DNA of 64,000 nt from Pyrenochaeta sp. MPI-SDFR-AT-0127 (lineage: Eukaryota; Ascomycota; Dothideomycetes; Pleosporales; Cucurbitariaceae). A program made the translations under genes and the position numbers. The stretch's first letter is position 1. Each line of letters starts with the position of its first letter. This document shows positions 40,810 to 52,063 of this stretch, one piece after another. Location: the NCBI GenBank assembly GCA_020747015.1, contig JAGTJM010000004.1, forward strand, positions 868,001-932,000, written 5' to 3'. The notes below the pieces were generated by a model. It had not been told where the DNA came from. It saw nothing but the letters and a program-made list of their open reading frames with translations, and did not search any database.

Positions 40810-42263
40810 TCAAATGATTTGCGTAGGACTCGCTGCCGGCCTACTCGCAGGTATCGGATCTCTGGCACCCGCCCTCTCGATACGTGAACCCTCACCCCTA
40901 TGCACCGTCCATTCTACACTCTTGGTGATACCTCGACTATCGTTCGACATGATTTGATCGTCACTCTTCGCATCGTCATCTCGTCCTACAGCACCCTGCT
41001 GCCATTGCCACTCGTTTTTCATCTCAATCTCCTCGTTTTTCGCGGAAATGCTGTCAAGATCATCATAGCCACTCTCGTTTGTTCCATACTGACTCCTGAC
41101 CCGTTGCGTGTTGCTGTTGGCATTCGAATTATTACCATATCCGTAGGCATTGCCGGTGCTCTTCTTTGTTGTGCTGCGTTCAAAGGAGGGGCGCAGCCAA
41201 GGTATGAAGCGACTGAGAAGGTATTTGATGGTTGGGCCGGAAGTTCCGATTATGGCGACACTGGACTCGATGGCCGTGTATGCAGACTCAACGCTATAGC
41301 TGTCGGACTCGCCTTTGAAGGCTTTGAGAAGCCATATGAGACGTGCGATGCCGATGGCGATGACAATGAAGCCGAGAGAGAGGAAGGCGATGGTGATAAT
41401 TTTGCGTTTCATAGGCATCTGAAGATCCCAGATTATCCACGTTGGGATGCTGCTTAGTTGTTAGCAGTCATGCTACTATATTGTCAAACTTATCGAGAAA
41501 TTCACTTACAGAAGCACAAGAAAGTCTGTAATGATGACTACGGCAACATTGCCAGAGACGTATAACGTCGGGTCGTAGCAGCCACCGGGAAGAGCAGGAT
41601 TCCATGACTTAGCTACCGGTAAGCATGGGATTGCAGCAATGATTGTCGTCGAGACCATGTAGACAGCATTGAGGGCTTGGAGGCCAAGAATGGAGCGCTT
41701 GATCCAAGGGTTGCGCGATCGCAGCTTGTACAAACTCCATAAGAACGATGCTTTAACCATGCAGATACATGGGTTGTATTCCACACTCAAGGCATATTGA
41801 AGCTGAATGCGAAGCATTAGAGAGGGTCTTGGGATGAAGATCGAAGATTGCGAACCTTGAACGCGTAGATCCAGTCAATTGCATAAGATGGAATGTCTGC
41901 TTGACGATATCCAGTGTACAGTTCTTTCGTGACTATTTCGTATTCAGTGATCAACGATGGACAACATTATCTGTCTGGATTTCTTACACAAGTGCGTAAT
42001 AACGCTATTACCAATACATAGAGCCCATGCAATGGCAATCAATGCATCATCTGAGATTGTCTTATCATTAGCCTATTGCCTACACATACCTTGAGATCAG
42101 GAACTGCCTTACCTCCACCGAGCAAATTATCTTTCCATTTCCTCCAAAATCTGACTAGAAGCACAGCCAAAGCTAGACCTGGGAATAAATAAAGAAGCGT
42201 AATGAGTGTTGGCTGGAGTCCAGGGTCGACACCAGACATATCCGGAGCTGGCATTGCCGACAT
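40810..42263 (-). CDS. Rhodopsin-like (SAT4/PTH11-type) integral membrane protein
   Basis: Five exons, 42113-42263, 42012-42050, 41856-41932, 41510-41802 and 40810-41449, encode 399 aa. The open frame extends further upstream, but the first ATG in it is at 42263 (MSAMPAPDMSG). The protein shows the seven-helix fungal rhodopsin-like fold: TLITLLYLFPGLALAVLLVR, then DDALIAIAWALCI, KELYTGYRQADIP, LQYALSVEYNPCICMVKASF, LQALNAVYMVSTTIIAAIPC, VVIITDFLVLLIPTWIIWDL and KIITIAFLSLGFIVIAIGIA. The KASFLW, P-x-W-DLQMP and C-P-x-A-KSW positions are typical. The cytosolic tail is Asn/Ser/Asp-rich. PTH11-like members are proposed GPCR-like sensors, but the SAT4 group is mostly uncharacterised. The exon 2/3 junction is the least certain. 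Confidence 0.87.
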
Positions 42264-43816
42264 ATCTGGTGAATGCAGTGCAGCTGTTGGTGACACTGCA
42301 AGAGGAAACGTACCAGCAGTAAATGAGGACAAAGAACTCTCACTGCCTTAACTCTTTTTTAGTGTATCAACTCGTGGGGGGGATAAAACCTTTTTCCTAA
42401 AGATCTCTCTCGTGTTCTGGCCTTGTCTAGGCTATCCCACGAAACACATTCGGTTGCGTGATCCTGCCAACATTATGGTGTCCCGTCTCTCCAGCTGCAG
42501 CTATCGCCTCAAGTTGCAGGGACCAAGCATAAAGGCGGGTAAGAAAGAGCTAAGGCTTACCACAATATGTGTGATACTTGATCCTTCTGTACCTGCCCAC
42601 ACCCATCCGATTGGGTCACAGTAAACACTGCATGGCAATCCTCTAGGCTTATATTTCGTAGTCTCCGTGGTGAAGAAAGGCGGCAACCGGCAGTGATATT
42701 TAAAAGCCGCTAAACGATACTAGGTACGTTATATGCATCTTGAAGTTGGAAGGATTTGGGTCCTGCTTTCACAAATGAAAAATCCACTCTTGAAATGCTG
42801 TCTTATGAAAAACTTTCTCCCACAGCCTTACTTCGGTCACGATAGATTCATTAAATTATCACAAAGACTAATACATGAATTCATGCTGGTGACGAAGATA
42901 AATCAGTTGATACACTGTCGACAGGCGGTAGTAACCCATCGCGCGAGCCAGCGATCCTGGATAACATGACTCGAAAGTGGAGACATCTCCTCATGTTTGC
43001 TTCTTCTTCTCCAAAGCTAGGACACGGGTTATCTGTGAGTATCCTTCGCCCCAAGATTAAAGCCTCGTTAAGGGGTACGGTGCAGTTCTTTGCCAATCGG
43101 AGGGTCCATAGATATGGCTTCGACCCCATCACGGGTTGTGCAGCCCCACAACCTGCCGTATTAGGGTTTAGCCAGGAAATTCTTACCAGGAAGACGCTAT
43201 AGCGACACAATGCTTCGCAAGGGAGGGCGCGTCTTGTGGATACTCAGCGGACCGTACCTTTTGAGTAGACAGCGACCTGAGCTTCACGGAACGATCGTAC
43301 ATAAAAGGGCCGTTGTACGGCCGAATGTAAATCCCACCAAGACCCCGGAAAATGTGCGACATTAGTTGACTGTCAAAAATACCGTGCCGAGTATTCGGTA
43401 AATGAGGTAAACACCTGGTACGCATGGGATTCAATAATGGCATCCTTCGCGTAGAGCTAGCCAGGACTGGAGATGAATGACGGCTCTGCTCTGAGAACGT
43501 TTGCCCCAACAATCCTACTCTCGCTCTCGTGGCGTTCTGAACAAAACCCGTCTGACTCGATGTAATATGTCCGCGCAATGGGCGAATCTCGCGAACATCC
43601 TTCATTCTTCCTGTTAGGCTAAGCATCGATACTGGGCCCAGTGCGTCGGTAGACAAAGGCCGATGCAATGGCAATGTCGCCGCCGCATGCGCGAATGGGG
43701 CGTTGTGCTTATGTTCCTTATAAAAACCTACGCGAGCCGCAAAAACGTGGCAGCCAGAGGCTTGTCGTTTAATTGTCTCCGAGTTCTTCTCAATTCCTAG
43801 CGGTCTGTCGTTGAAG
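42264..43816. other. Long spacer with divergent promoters
   Basis: About 1.55 kb between two divergent genes. A 311-codon minus-strand frame (43183-44118) overlaps the first exon of the FAD oxidase and is treated as a shadow. No element or RNA is recognised. Confidence 0.4.
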
Positions 43817-45905
43817 ATGCTGGCTAAGTCATTCATTGTTTCCCTAACCTGTCTGGCCCTTACAACGGCGCAGAGCTCAATCACCCCTTCCTTTACTGCT
43901 TCTGTGGCCCCAGCTGCTGAGACTGTCGCTTCTGATGCTACACTTGCCAATGTCCCTCTATTTGAGGATGAGGCCGTACAATTAACGGATAAGGTCATTG
44001 TTGAGATTCGGAACAATCCTGATCTGGCTGAGTATGCTTCACTCTTCGAGTTTGAGGATAGCGAGAATTCGACTTTGAGCGCCCGCGTTCGCCGTGGTCG
44101 CCGATCACTTCGCTGCAAGACGATGCCTGGAGATTTTTTGTATCCTGGAAAACTTGCCTGGGGAGTTTTTGATCTTCTGCTCGGTGGCGCTCTGGAAAAG
44201 ATTGTCCCTATTGGCTCGCCGTGCTATAAAAACTCCGAATTCAACAACTACAACGCTGAGAAGTGCGCGTCTCTCGTCAAGAATTTTGATGCCGAGGAGA
44301 TCTAGTACGTCCACTGTCATATATTTTAGATACCATCACTGACAATTGTAGTTACAACGACAACGGCGCTCTCATGAATCCCCTGTACTATGGCATGACC
44401 TGTCCTATCCCCGCATCTGGAAACTTTGCCAACGGTACTTGCACGCAGGGTGGATACTCTGAGTATGCAGTCAAGATCAAGAATGTTGCACAGATCCAGT
44501 TGGCTGTAAATTTCGCCCGAACGCTCAACCTCCGCTTGGTAGTCCGTAACACCGGTCACGACTATAATGGAAGATCAGTTGGAAAAGGTGCCCTGAGCAT
44601 TTGGACCCACGGTTTGAAGGACATTCAGTACATAAAGAACTACCGGGGTCCTACCTACTCTGGCCCTGTGTTCAAGGCTGGGGCTGGCGTTCAAGGATTC
44701 GAACTTTATCAGGCTGCTGACAAGTATGGTGTTACTGCTGTTGCAGGTATCTGCCCAGTAGGTCTAGAATGTCAAACTAGAGAAGGATATAAGCTAATAT
44801 GATATAGACTGTCGGTGTCTTCGGTGGTTACTCTACCGGAGGTGGCCACTCTCCGGTGATGCAGCTGTTCGGTGTTGGTTCAGACCAGGTGGTTGCGCTT
44901 GAAGTGGTGCTGGCCAACGGTCGCTTCGTTACTGCTACTCCATCAGTCAACAGTGATTTGTACTGGGCCATGCTCGGTGGTGGTGGTGGTACTTTCGGTG
45001 TTATCACTTCTGCCGTTGTGAAGGTGCATCGCAAAGTCCCTGTCACTGTTTCCACTTGGACTCTCGTGACCTCGGAGACGGTTACTACTGACAAGTTCTG
45101 GGAAGCTTTCAAGTTCTTTTGGGACAGCTTCCCTGCTTACAATGCGGCCAAGACATACTCGTACTTTTCGCTTATGAAACTGGCTCCTGGCACGTACATG
45201 TGGTCCATGGCCCCCTTCTTCGCTACCGACAAGACTGTCGCCGAATATGGGGCTTTGATCAAGCCCTTCTATGAGAAGTGCGCTTCACTTGGAATTACTC
45301 TAAACACCAACACAACCTATTACGACAGCTTCTACCCAGCGTATCAGGCCACGTTTGGCCCCCTCAACTACTATGTTGGTGGTGCCGGCTCTACACCAGG
45401 AAACCGCATGCTGCCAACAGAGAACTGGGCGACTGACCAACTTCGAAACCAGACCTTTGCTGCTGTGCAGAATGCCGTCGAGAACGCCTTGATGCTGAAC
45501 ATGTACCACCAACACCCTGCTGATGACCAGGACAAGGGCCTCAATTCGGTGAACCCTGCGTTCCGTAACGAGCAGAGCATGATCGTCGCCATCAATCTAA
45601 TCTACGAGCAAACCGCTGCTGGCTGGAAAGCTGGCGTCAAGCAACTGCACGATGAGATCCTGGCACCGCTTCGAAAGGTGTCGCCTGCGGGTGGTTCTTA
45701 CGGGAATGAGGCGGATATTTCAGAACCAGAATGGCAGCAGGCATTTTGGGGCGCGAACTATCCTAGACTTCAGCAGATCAAGGCGAAATACGATCCCGGC
45801 ATGTTGTTCTACGTGCACCATGGAGTCGGGACTGAAGGCTGGGCGATCGATGACAATGGCATTGTTGGTGTACAATCGACGGACGGCCCGCTGTGCCGGG
45901 TATAA
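43817..45905 (+). CDS. Secreted FAD-linked oxidase, berberine-bridge-enzyme type
   Basis: Three exons, 43817-44304, 44352-44757 and 44808-45905, with introns of 47 and 50 bp, encode 663 aa. The ATG at 43817 starts a signal peptide (MLAKSFIVSLTCLALTTAQS). The FAD-binding PCMH domain shows RLVVRNTGHDYNGRSVGKGA, whose His should carry the 8-alpha-histidyl FAD link, and GICPTVGVFGGYSTGGGHSP (formed by splicing), whose Cys matches the second covalent link of BBE-type enzymes. The C-terminal BBE-like segment has YPRLQQIKAKYDPGMLFYVH. Bicovalent secreted oxidases of this class oxidise sugars, alcohols or alkaloid-like compounds. The long N-terminal pro-like region before SPCY is normal for fungal members. 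The substrate is unknown. Confidence 0.93.
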
Positions 45906-46788
45906 TGGTGGTGTCGCAATGACAGCTGCTGTTTCAACATGGAAATATTAATGCACATACACTAATGCCGCGATATGAACAGTCTTCTTCGTCTTCGTGA
46001 TGTCGCATCCAGCCTGGAGCTCATTTCCTCGAATGCATGACAGGCACCAAGCGCTGACTGACGCGTCGATTAAGTTGCGTATCGCTTTCCTGGGCTGCTT
46101 TGCTTGTCAAGTCCTAGAGCATTTCCCGTGGATCGCGAGTCAAGATGCGACACAGGACCAGGCGGTTGTGATGATGGTCGGCCCTCGAGCTCCCACTAGA
46201 GGCTGGCAGACCAGGCTGGACTTGTTCTGACACTATATGCAGCGGTTAATAAGATGATGCGACAAGGAAGCGGCGCATCTCCGTTGGATTCCGCGATCTT
46301 GCGGTGTCGTGGGCATCAGATCTGCCGTGGGCTGTGCACGCTTGTGCTGCACGAGCGGAGGGCGGCCGCGTCTCCGTCTCAGGCGCTCGTCACACGGCAC
46401 TCTTTTCTAGAAGCTCGCCTAGCGGAGGGAAAGTCGATGCGATGCGCATAACCCTGCCGTTGCAGATGCTCGCCTATGAGAAGGCGAGTAGCCCAGTGCG
46501 CAATAGGCCGTGTCGCAGCAGATTGGTGAGGCTCGAGACGTCTGGAAAGTGTATCGGTTCCTCCCCCAGCGGCTCTGCCCACGGCAGGCGCAAACGATTA
46601 GTCACCGCTCGCAGTCCTTCACCGCAGGGCTCAACGGGCTCTAAAACAAACACAAATCTCGTCCTCCGCCCTCCTCTCCCTTCTGCTGCTTCCGCCTCCC
46701 GACCATTGCGTGTTCGCCGTCTGTTGTTCAGTGCCAATTCTCGGAAGTATCGCCATCCGGAGCGGAGCTCTCGACACCCAACATCACC
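45906..46788. other. GC-rich intergenic region
   Basis: About 880 bp, clearly GC-richer than the surroundings near 46300-46780. The upstream extension of the regulator frame to 46304 lies here but starts with GTG and lacks any domain. It probably acts as promoter/5' leader of the Zn2Cys6 gene. Confidence 0.4.
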
Positions 46789-48264
46789 ATGTGCCCCTTC
46801 AGTATGTCAAGAGTGCCTTATAAGGAGTGCTGCTGCTAATAGGAGCACAGCATCACTACCTGCTGGGGATGGTCCAAATCGTTTCTCGCCCATTGATGTC
46901 AAGGATTGGCATCCCCGCAGAAAGTCCGTGTCCAACGCCTGCGAAAGGTGTCGTAGAAGGAAGATACGATGTGATGGTGACACGCCCTGTTCAACATGTA
47001 AACGCTTCTCGTTACAATGCGTGAGAACACAAAAACCGCGAGAAGTGGTCGCGTCGTCAGTAACCTCGAGCACATCGCGTTGCCGCGCGATCACATGACG
47101 ATACCATGCACTAACTTTGCGCAAAGAGAACACCAAGCCGCACTTGAGGGGCGAATACATCACTTGGAATCGCAATTAGCAGCTCATGTTAACGCGCCCA
47201 TGCATGGCATGGAGTCCATTGAGCAAAGCCTCATGGGAAGCACGCCAACGTCATTTGACTGGCAAAGCCCCCCACCTCATCTGAACTTGGACACGACCAT
47301 ACCGGCATCCTTCACTGCAGACGACCTGGATCTGGGGACTTTCTCAGCTGGCGGCAGTTTGCCATCGATTGCTATCAATCAATGTGAGCCAGTCCCCAAC
47401 TTGGCCTCGCCGTCTTCACCAGTACCTTCATTTTGGTCAGGTACCACTCGCGCCTCGTCTCCCGATATGCCGCCCACGTCCGCGCCGCCGCAATTTGTCA
47501 CAACCGCGCAATACCCATCGTGTAGCAAACCATTCGCATCACCAATGGAACCGCACACTGCGCCATCATGGGAGTTTATGTCCCAAGCAAACTCTAGCCA
47601 GCTCAAACCTGGAACTGCTAGTAGCCGAGGGCATTCACGAAGAACTTCCACGTCGTCGCTTTCACTCGACAGTGATGATCAAATCATGGCCCCAATTCCC
47701 GAAGCCGAAGACGATTTGTTGCCGTTGGCCCCAGCACCTCGTCTACCCCGGCAAGGACTGTTTGCCCCAAGCCATTCAGAAAGTCCAGCGCCCGGATCTT
47801 CACGCTCAAGTTTCACAGACCGTAGTCGAGCGCTTGCCACGACACCGCTACCAAGTCGCTTCGAAGCTGAAACGCTCACCACTGAGTTTGTGCAACATAT
47901 CGAGTCTCTGGAGTACAAGGCATATTCCATCTCACCGCAGCTTTTTGCCCGATTCTGTGAAGCTGTCTATCCGAATCCCCAACGAACAACTTCTCTCGAA
48001 ATGTCCACTTCCATTCCAGTCGCTCGTTTCCACGTATTTCTCGCCATGGCCATCGCAATGAAAGTTAGGATCAAAGATTCTCCAGAGAGCACGAACGCCT
48101 TACTCGACACTTGCTACGAATTAGCAATGCAACAAACGTCAGCGTCTACCTTTTGGCAAGAAAGTGGAGGAATCGAGGCAGCTCAGCTGCTCTCAGTATT
48201 TGCATCAATTCAAAAGACGCCAAGCAATGAGCCAAGGCCATTGCAGCAGTCCTTCTCCTGGTGA
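46789..48264 (+). CDS. Zn2Cys6 transcription factor, apparently C-terminally truncated
   Basis: Three exons inferred: 46789-46801 (13 nt), 46851-47055 and 47127-48264, with 49- and 71-bp introns; the second uses a GTCAGT donor and a CACTAAC branch site. The product is about 451 aa. The zinc cluster has Cys at 35, 38, 45, 51, 54 and 61 (C-x2-C-x6-C-x5-C-x2-C-x6-C; NACERCRRRKIRCDGDTPC). A short coiled coil follows (EHQAALEGRIHHLESQLA). A long Ser/Pro-rich linker and the opening of the fungal TF middle domain (YKAYSISPQLFARFCEAVYP, VARFHVFLAMAIAMKVR, GGIEAAQLLSVFASIQ) are present. The frame then stops at 48264, where homologues continue for several hundred residues. No matching continuation is seen downstream. 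It could be a truncated gene or a missed splice. Confidence 0.78.
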
Positions 48265-48743
48265 CATTCAATTGTGTCAACATCCTGTGACCATAGAGTG
48301 TGAATCTGAGTGCCATCATTTTTTTCTGTTTACTCAACTCCAAGGTCCCCAATTCCTTGATGCTCGGTTGTACATAGCATTTCTCGCATCGCAATATATA
48401 CGCCATTACGCTCAAAATGAGTTACAAACACTTGACTATTCCCTTGTCAGCATTGCATCACCTTGGTATATTTCTTTTGACGTAATTAGCTTTTTCTTTT
48501 TGCATCAAATTGGGCTTCCAAATGATGTCATCGTACGTATTGCAGCCTGGAAGTAAATCCCACAGGATTCCGCCCCAAAATCTTATACCGAATTACCCGA
48601 TCGTTTTCATAGAGTACAAAGTAGTGCTTGGATTTAGGCAGCATAAGAACGACGAGCCTACCCATGTGGGAGCTATTCTCACTTGAAGGTCTTCACAATT
48701 TTGATGCGGACACCTCGTCGTGTAATACAACATAATCAGCGTC
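48265..48743. other. Region after the early stop of the regulator
   Basis: About 480 bp. An open frame overlapping here (48164-48556) gives no recognisable fungal TF continuation. AT-rich in the middle. Confidence 0.4.
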
Positions 48744-50453
48744 ATGCCAACCACACCTCTTCCACTGATACCTTGGTCAAAAACACGTCTTCTTAGTGCT
48801 CGCAGATCCTTAGAATCATCCGTTGTTGTTCAACGCACCGCTCTGGATCTCTTTGTCCTAGGCTACCCTGAATATGCCAACAAGCTCATCAAAGAATTAT
48901 ACGAGCACGGCCATGGCATCGAATTTGACGTACGCAATGGCTTGGATGCCATAAAGGCACTGTATGATGCTTGGGATGAGACCAGAACCTTACCATCTTA
49001 CGTCAAAAACCCAGAGCCAGGCGCCATTATCAACGGCCGGAATGCTGATGGTGAGTGGAGCGTGAGTTGGTTTGAAAAAGCGGATGAGCATTGGATAAAA
49101 GGGCTCCCCGAAGAAATACAAGAGAAAGCAAAGAGTGGAGGGCTTGATGCAGAGAATCTTAAGGCTGTGACCGAGCAGCTCAAATCGGGTCAGAAAATGA
49201 CGGTTGCTGCCGTGGTGCAGGTGGCGATACTGACAGGCGAAGAAGGTGTAGCGGAAGATTTGGTTAATGATAATGTGAGGAATCTGTTTGAACACATTCA
49301 GGAAAAGTGGGACGACTCTGACACAGAAGTGAGTGAGCTAAGGAAATGGCTCGATGCTCGCTTGGGCTTGCAGTACTCACCAAAGATCTGGAAAGTGTTG
49401 AAGAACGCTGCGCTTGGAAAAGCATTACAAGTTGACACAAAAGCCCTTGAAGCATTTGTTGACGAAGGTTGTGATATGATCAAGGAGCGCTTCACACAAG
49501 GCCCCGCTCGTCCATACGCTGACCACTCATTTGCCGAATTGGTACAAATCCTCGATGAGAGCTACATAGCGGCACGGAAAGCCAATCCCACAGCAGGAGA
49601 GCACATGTCTGTCCTTGCACTGGACAATTGGCCCAATGAACCGACCTCGTTCCTCAGGCCCCCAGCAACCGAAGGCCAGATAACTGAGCTTGAAGCCCGC
49701 TTGTCTCGAGATTCAGCGCCAGATGATGACACTAAGAGCCCGATGCTACCTGACAAACACCTTCCAGAGGACTACAAAGATTTCTTACGCACAAGTAATG
49801 GCTTTGAAACTGACGCAAACGACCAGTGTGGCATCTTTTATGGTGTGGAGTATGTTGGGACTACAGATGTTCTTTTCTTCCACGACATGGACTTTACCCT
49901 CTTTCCGTACGAATACACATCCGTAAGCGGCACCGACAATGTTTCGCTTGGCAAATTTCGTTGTTTTTCCATTGGCGCTGGTGGCGACGAAGGCGAGGTC
50001 ATCCTAATCCCACCATCATCAGTGAAGCCAGTGCTTGAAGCGTTTGAGGTCGTCTATGCAAAAGCCAGTGAGCAGAACAAGAGGATGTACGACCGTGCAG
50101 CGGTAGATTTATATGGTGGCCTGGAAGCTCTCAGGAACTTGGAATGGCTCTGCATTGTCTGGTATCATTGGAATCCAGACCAGGAAGTCTGGGGAAGTTT
50201 TCGCAAGTGTCTGGAAGAATGCGTTAGTTACGCCGTGGAACGGCGTAGAACGGATGAAAGAGATGCCAGGGCCGCAGAGTTGGAGAAGGAAAAGGGAAAC
50301 GGTGGGAATGAGGCTGGTGAGAAACGGAAGAGAAATGCAAAGACCGATCAGAAGGCGCAGACTGCAGAAGCATCAGATGTAGACATGGGCGATTCAGGAG
50401 ATGGTGCAAAGACGTACGACCTGCGTGAACGCAAAAGTCGACGAACAGATTGA
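48744..50453 (+). CDS. SUKH (SMI1/KNR4-like) domain protein
   Basis: A single exon of 569 aa. The N-terminal half is helical without a named domain (YPEYANKLIKELYEHGHGIE, LDAIKALYDAWDE). The middle, from about residue 310, has the SUKH signature: ATEGQITELEARL, then LPEDYKDFLRTSNGFE, and later DVLFFHDMDFTLFP and KFRCFSIGAGGDEGEVILIP. The C-terminus is charged and low in complexity, with KRKRNAK and RERKSRR, possible nuclear signals. In yeast, Smi1/Knr4 links cell-wall synthesis and signalling. In bacteria the SUKH fold is mostly used as immunity proteins against toxins. In filamentous fungi, SUKH proteins of this type are uncharacterised. The fold assignment is good; function is open. Confidence 0.87.
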   Translation: MPTTPLPLIPWSKTRLLSARRSLESSVVVQRTALDLFVLGYPEYANKLIKELYEHGHGIEFDVRNGLDAIKALYDAWDETRTLPSYVKNPEPGAIINGRNADGEWSVSWFEKADEHWIKGLPEEIQEKAKSGGLDAENLKAVTEQLKSGQKMTVAAVVQVAILTGEEGVAEDLVNDNVRNLFEHIQEKWDDSDTEVSELRKWLDARLGLQYSPKIWKVLKNAALGKALQVDTKALEAFVDEGCDMIKERFTQGPARPYADHSFAELVQILDESYIAARKANPTAGEHMSVLALDNWPNEPTSFLRPPATEGQITELEARLSRDSAPDDDTKSPMLPDKHLPEDYKDFLRTSNGFETDANDQCGIFYGVEYVGTTDVLFFHDMDFTLFPYEYTSVSGTDNVSLGKFRCFSIGAGGDEGEVILIPPSSVKPVLEAFEVVYAKASEQNKRMYDRAAVDLYGGLEALRNLEWLCIVWYHWNPDQEVWGSFRKCLEECVSYAVERRRTDERDARAAELEKEKGNGGNEAGEKRKRNAKTDQKAQTAEASDVDMGDSGDGAKTYDLRERKSRRTD

Positions 50454-50821
50454 CCTAGGGTTCAGCGTCTGGGCACTTTTAATGACATGACGGCCAATAT
50501 GGGCGAGGCACCCTCAGGATATATGCCATAGCAAAATTGTTGTTGAGGAAATTGATGGTTTTTGAATGACTGCTGCTAGATTCTTCACCAACAATGCGAC
50601 GACTGTCATGCAAAACTACAACCAACAATGTGGGTAATGCGATAAGATTAGTTCGAGTTGAATATACAAAAGAAACATCACATGGGGCTGTGAAAAAATA
50701 CAAGTAATCATTGCACTAAGATATCTGAATCATTATTTCGCTATTCATGTAACAAACGCCTGTTATGCACTATCATACAAAGCTATCATACCTCATGGCC
50801 CTCAAAATCAACATTGGACGT
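50454..50821. other. Intergenic between convergent genes, no gene seen
   Basis: About 370 bp between the SUKH and mitochondrial protein stops. It would hold two 3' UTRs. Confidence 0.5.
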
Positions 50822-52063
50822 CTATTTCTTCGAGTCTTCCTTTGCCTTTTCAGCCAACTTAGACGCCTCATCGCCCTTCTTCTTCAGGATTTCGGAAATC
50901 TCGGATACAGCATCCTTGAGAATGTTCTGTGCCTCGTCACCATGCTTTTGGGCGGCTTCCTGCAATTGGCTCAACTTGGGCAGGATCTGGTCACCTCCGG
51001 GGATCTTCTTGAGGTATTGCTCATAGTCGCCAAAGCCTGACTCCTTTGCCTTGTTTGCGGCGCCCTTGACGTACTTCTTGAGGTCACCGGTATCGCCCTT
51101 CTCGACCGCGGACTTCACGCGCGAGAAGAGTTCTCCGGCATTACCACTCTTGAGAGCGTCAGCGTTTTCCTCAACGAGCTTCTTGACCTCCGGGTTCTTG
51201 TCGAGGTAGGGCTTGGCCTGTTCCATACCCTTCTCCCATGCCTCGTCGCCTAGCTTCTTCAACTTGTCAACCTTCTCCTGTACCACGCTCTTGATCTTCT
51301 CAATGTTGGACGCGCTCAGGCCGGTTTTGGCAATGTCGCTGACCTGTTTCCAAGTGCGATCAACCTCCTTCTTAGCCTCAGGTCCATACTTGTCACCGTA
51401 CTCCTTCAACTTGTCAATGTTGCCACCGACCTTCTCCTTGAGCGCAGGGTGGTTATCCATGATCTGTTGCGAGGCATCACCGGCGAGGTCTCCGATGCGT
51501 GACATGTGCTTGGTAATGACATCCCAGGTCTTGTGTGCAGTAACGAGGCTCAAGTCGCCCTTGTTGAGGACCTCGCGCATATCATCGTAAGCTTCGCGGA
51601 CGATCTTGTCAACCTCGTCACCATGCTTCTCACGGATGGCATCGAGGTCGTTGAAAGCGGAATCGACATAGGTCTTTGCGCCAGGGATAAAGGCAGCGTA
51701 GCTCTGGGCAGCGTTGCGTAGCCATTCTAGTGCCTCATTGGGCTCTGGCGTCTGCTCTTTAATCTTTTTGGTGGCCGAGTTAACGTAGCTCTTGGTGGTC
51801 TTGGAGGCTGCGACAACATCGGCGGCTCCAGACTGTCGGTAGAAGATGTATCCAACGGTGAGGGCTGCGGCAGCGCCAGAGACGGCACCGATGGCTGCGT
51901 GTGAGCCAGCGCCTGCGTTGCCTGAAGCTGCATTGCCAGTGTTCACTGTGGACTGGAAGCGTGGCTGTTGAGCACGGAATCGAGGATTTGCTACACGGGC
52001 AGCTGGGCGGCCTGCAGCACGAGCTGCGAAGCGTGCATTTTGCGTTGCTTGTCTCGAGAACAT
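50822..52063 (-). CDS. Mitochondrial membrane-anchored helical protein, uncharacterised
   Basis: A single exon of 413 aa. The N-terminus MFSRQATQNARFAARAAGRP is Arg/Ala-rich without acidic residues, a classic mitochondrial targeting peptide, followed by a mature-looking start after RFQS. One membrane segment (AAIGAVSGAAAALTVGYIFY) near residues 55-77 is followed by about 330 residues of charged, amphipathic helices rich in Lys, Glu and Ala (VDKLKKLGDEAWEKGMEQAK, LPKLSQLQEAAQKHGDEAQN), similar to LEA/apolipoprotein-like helical bundles. This domain plan (presequence, one inner-membrane helix, long helical domain) recurs in conserved fungal mitochondrial proteins and recalls MICOS-type proteins, but I do not see a Mic60 signature. 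Function is unknown. Confidence 0.82.
   Translation of the reverse strand: MFSRQATQNARFAARAAGRPAARVANPRFRAQQPRFQSTVNTGNAASGNAGAGSHAAIGAVSGAAAALTVGYIFYRQSGAADVVAASKTTKSYVNSATKKIKEQTPEPNEALEWLRNAAQSYAAFIPGAKTYVDSAFNDLDAIREKHGDEVDKIVREAYDDMREVLNKGDLSLVTAHKTWDVITKHMSRIGDLAGDASQQIMDNHPALKEKVGGNIDKLKEYGDKYGPEAKKEVDRTWKQVSDIAKTGLSASNIEKIKSVVQEKVDKLKKLGDEAWEKGMEQAKPYLDKNPEVKKLVEENADALKSGNAGELFSRVKSAVEKGDTGDLKKYVKGAANKAKESGFGDYEQYLKKIPGGDQILPKLSQLQEAAQKHGDEAQNILKDAVSEISEILKKKGDEASKLAEKAKEDSKK

Noticed and set aside
40900..41457. 185-codon plus-strand frame
   Set aside because: Antisense to the last exon of the rhodopsin-like gene, whose membrane helices and splice sites are convincing.
43183..44118. 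311-codon open frame on the minus strand
   Set aside because: It overlaps the signal-peptide exon of the FAD oxidase on the other strand and shows no domain; compositionally it reads like an antisense shadow plus promoter DNA.
46304..46788. Upstream extension of the Zn2Cys6 frame
   Set aside because: Starts with GTG, is Arg/Ser/Pro-rich without a domain, and a 13-nt first exon at 46789 with a phase-matched 49-bp intron gives a better N-terminus.
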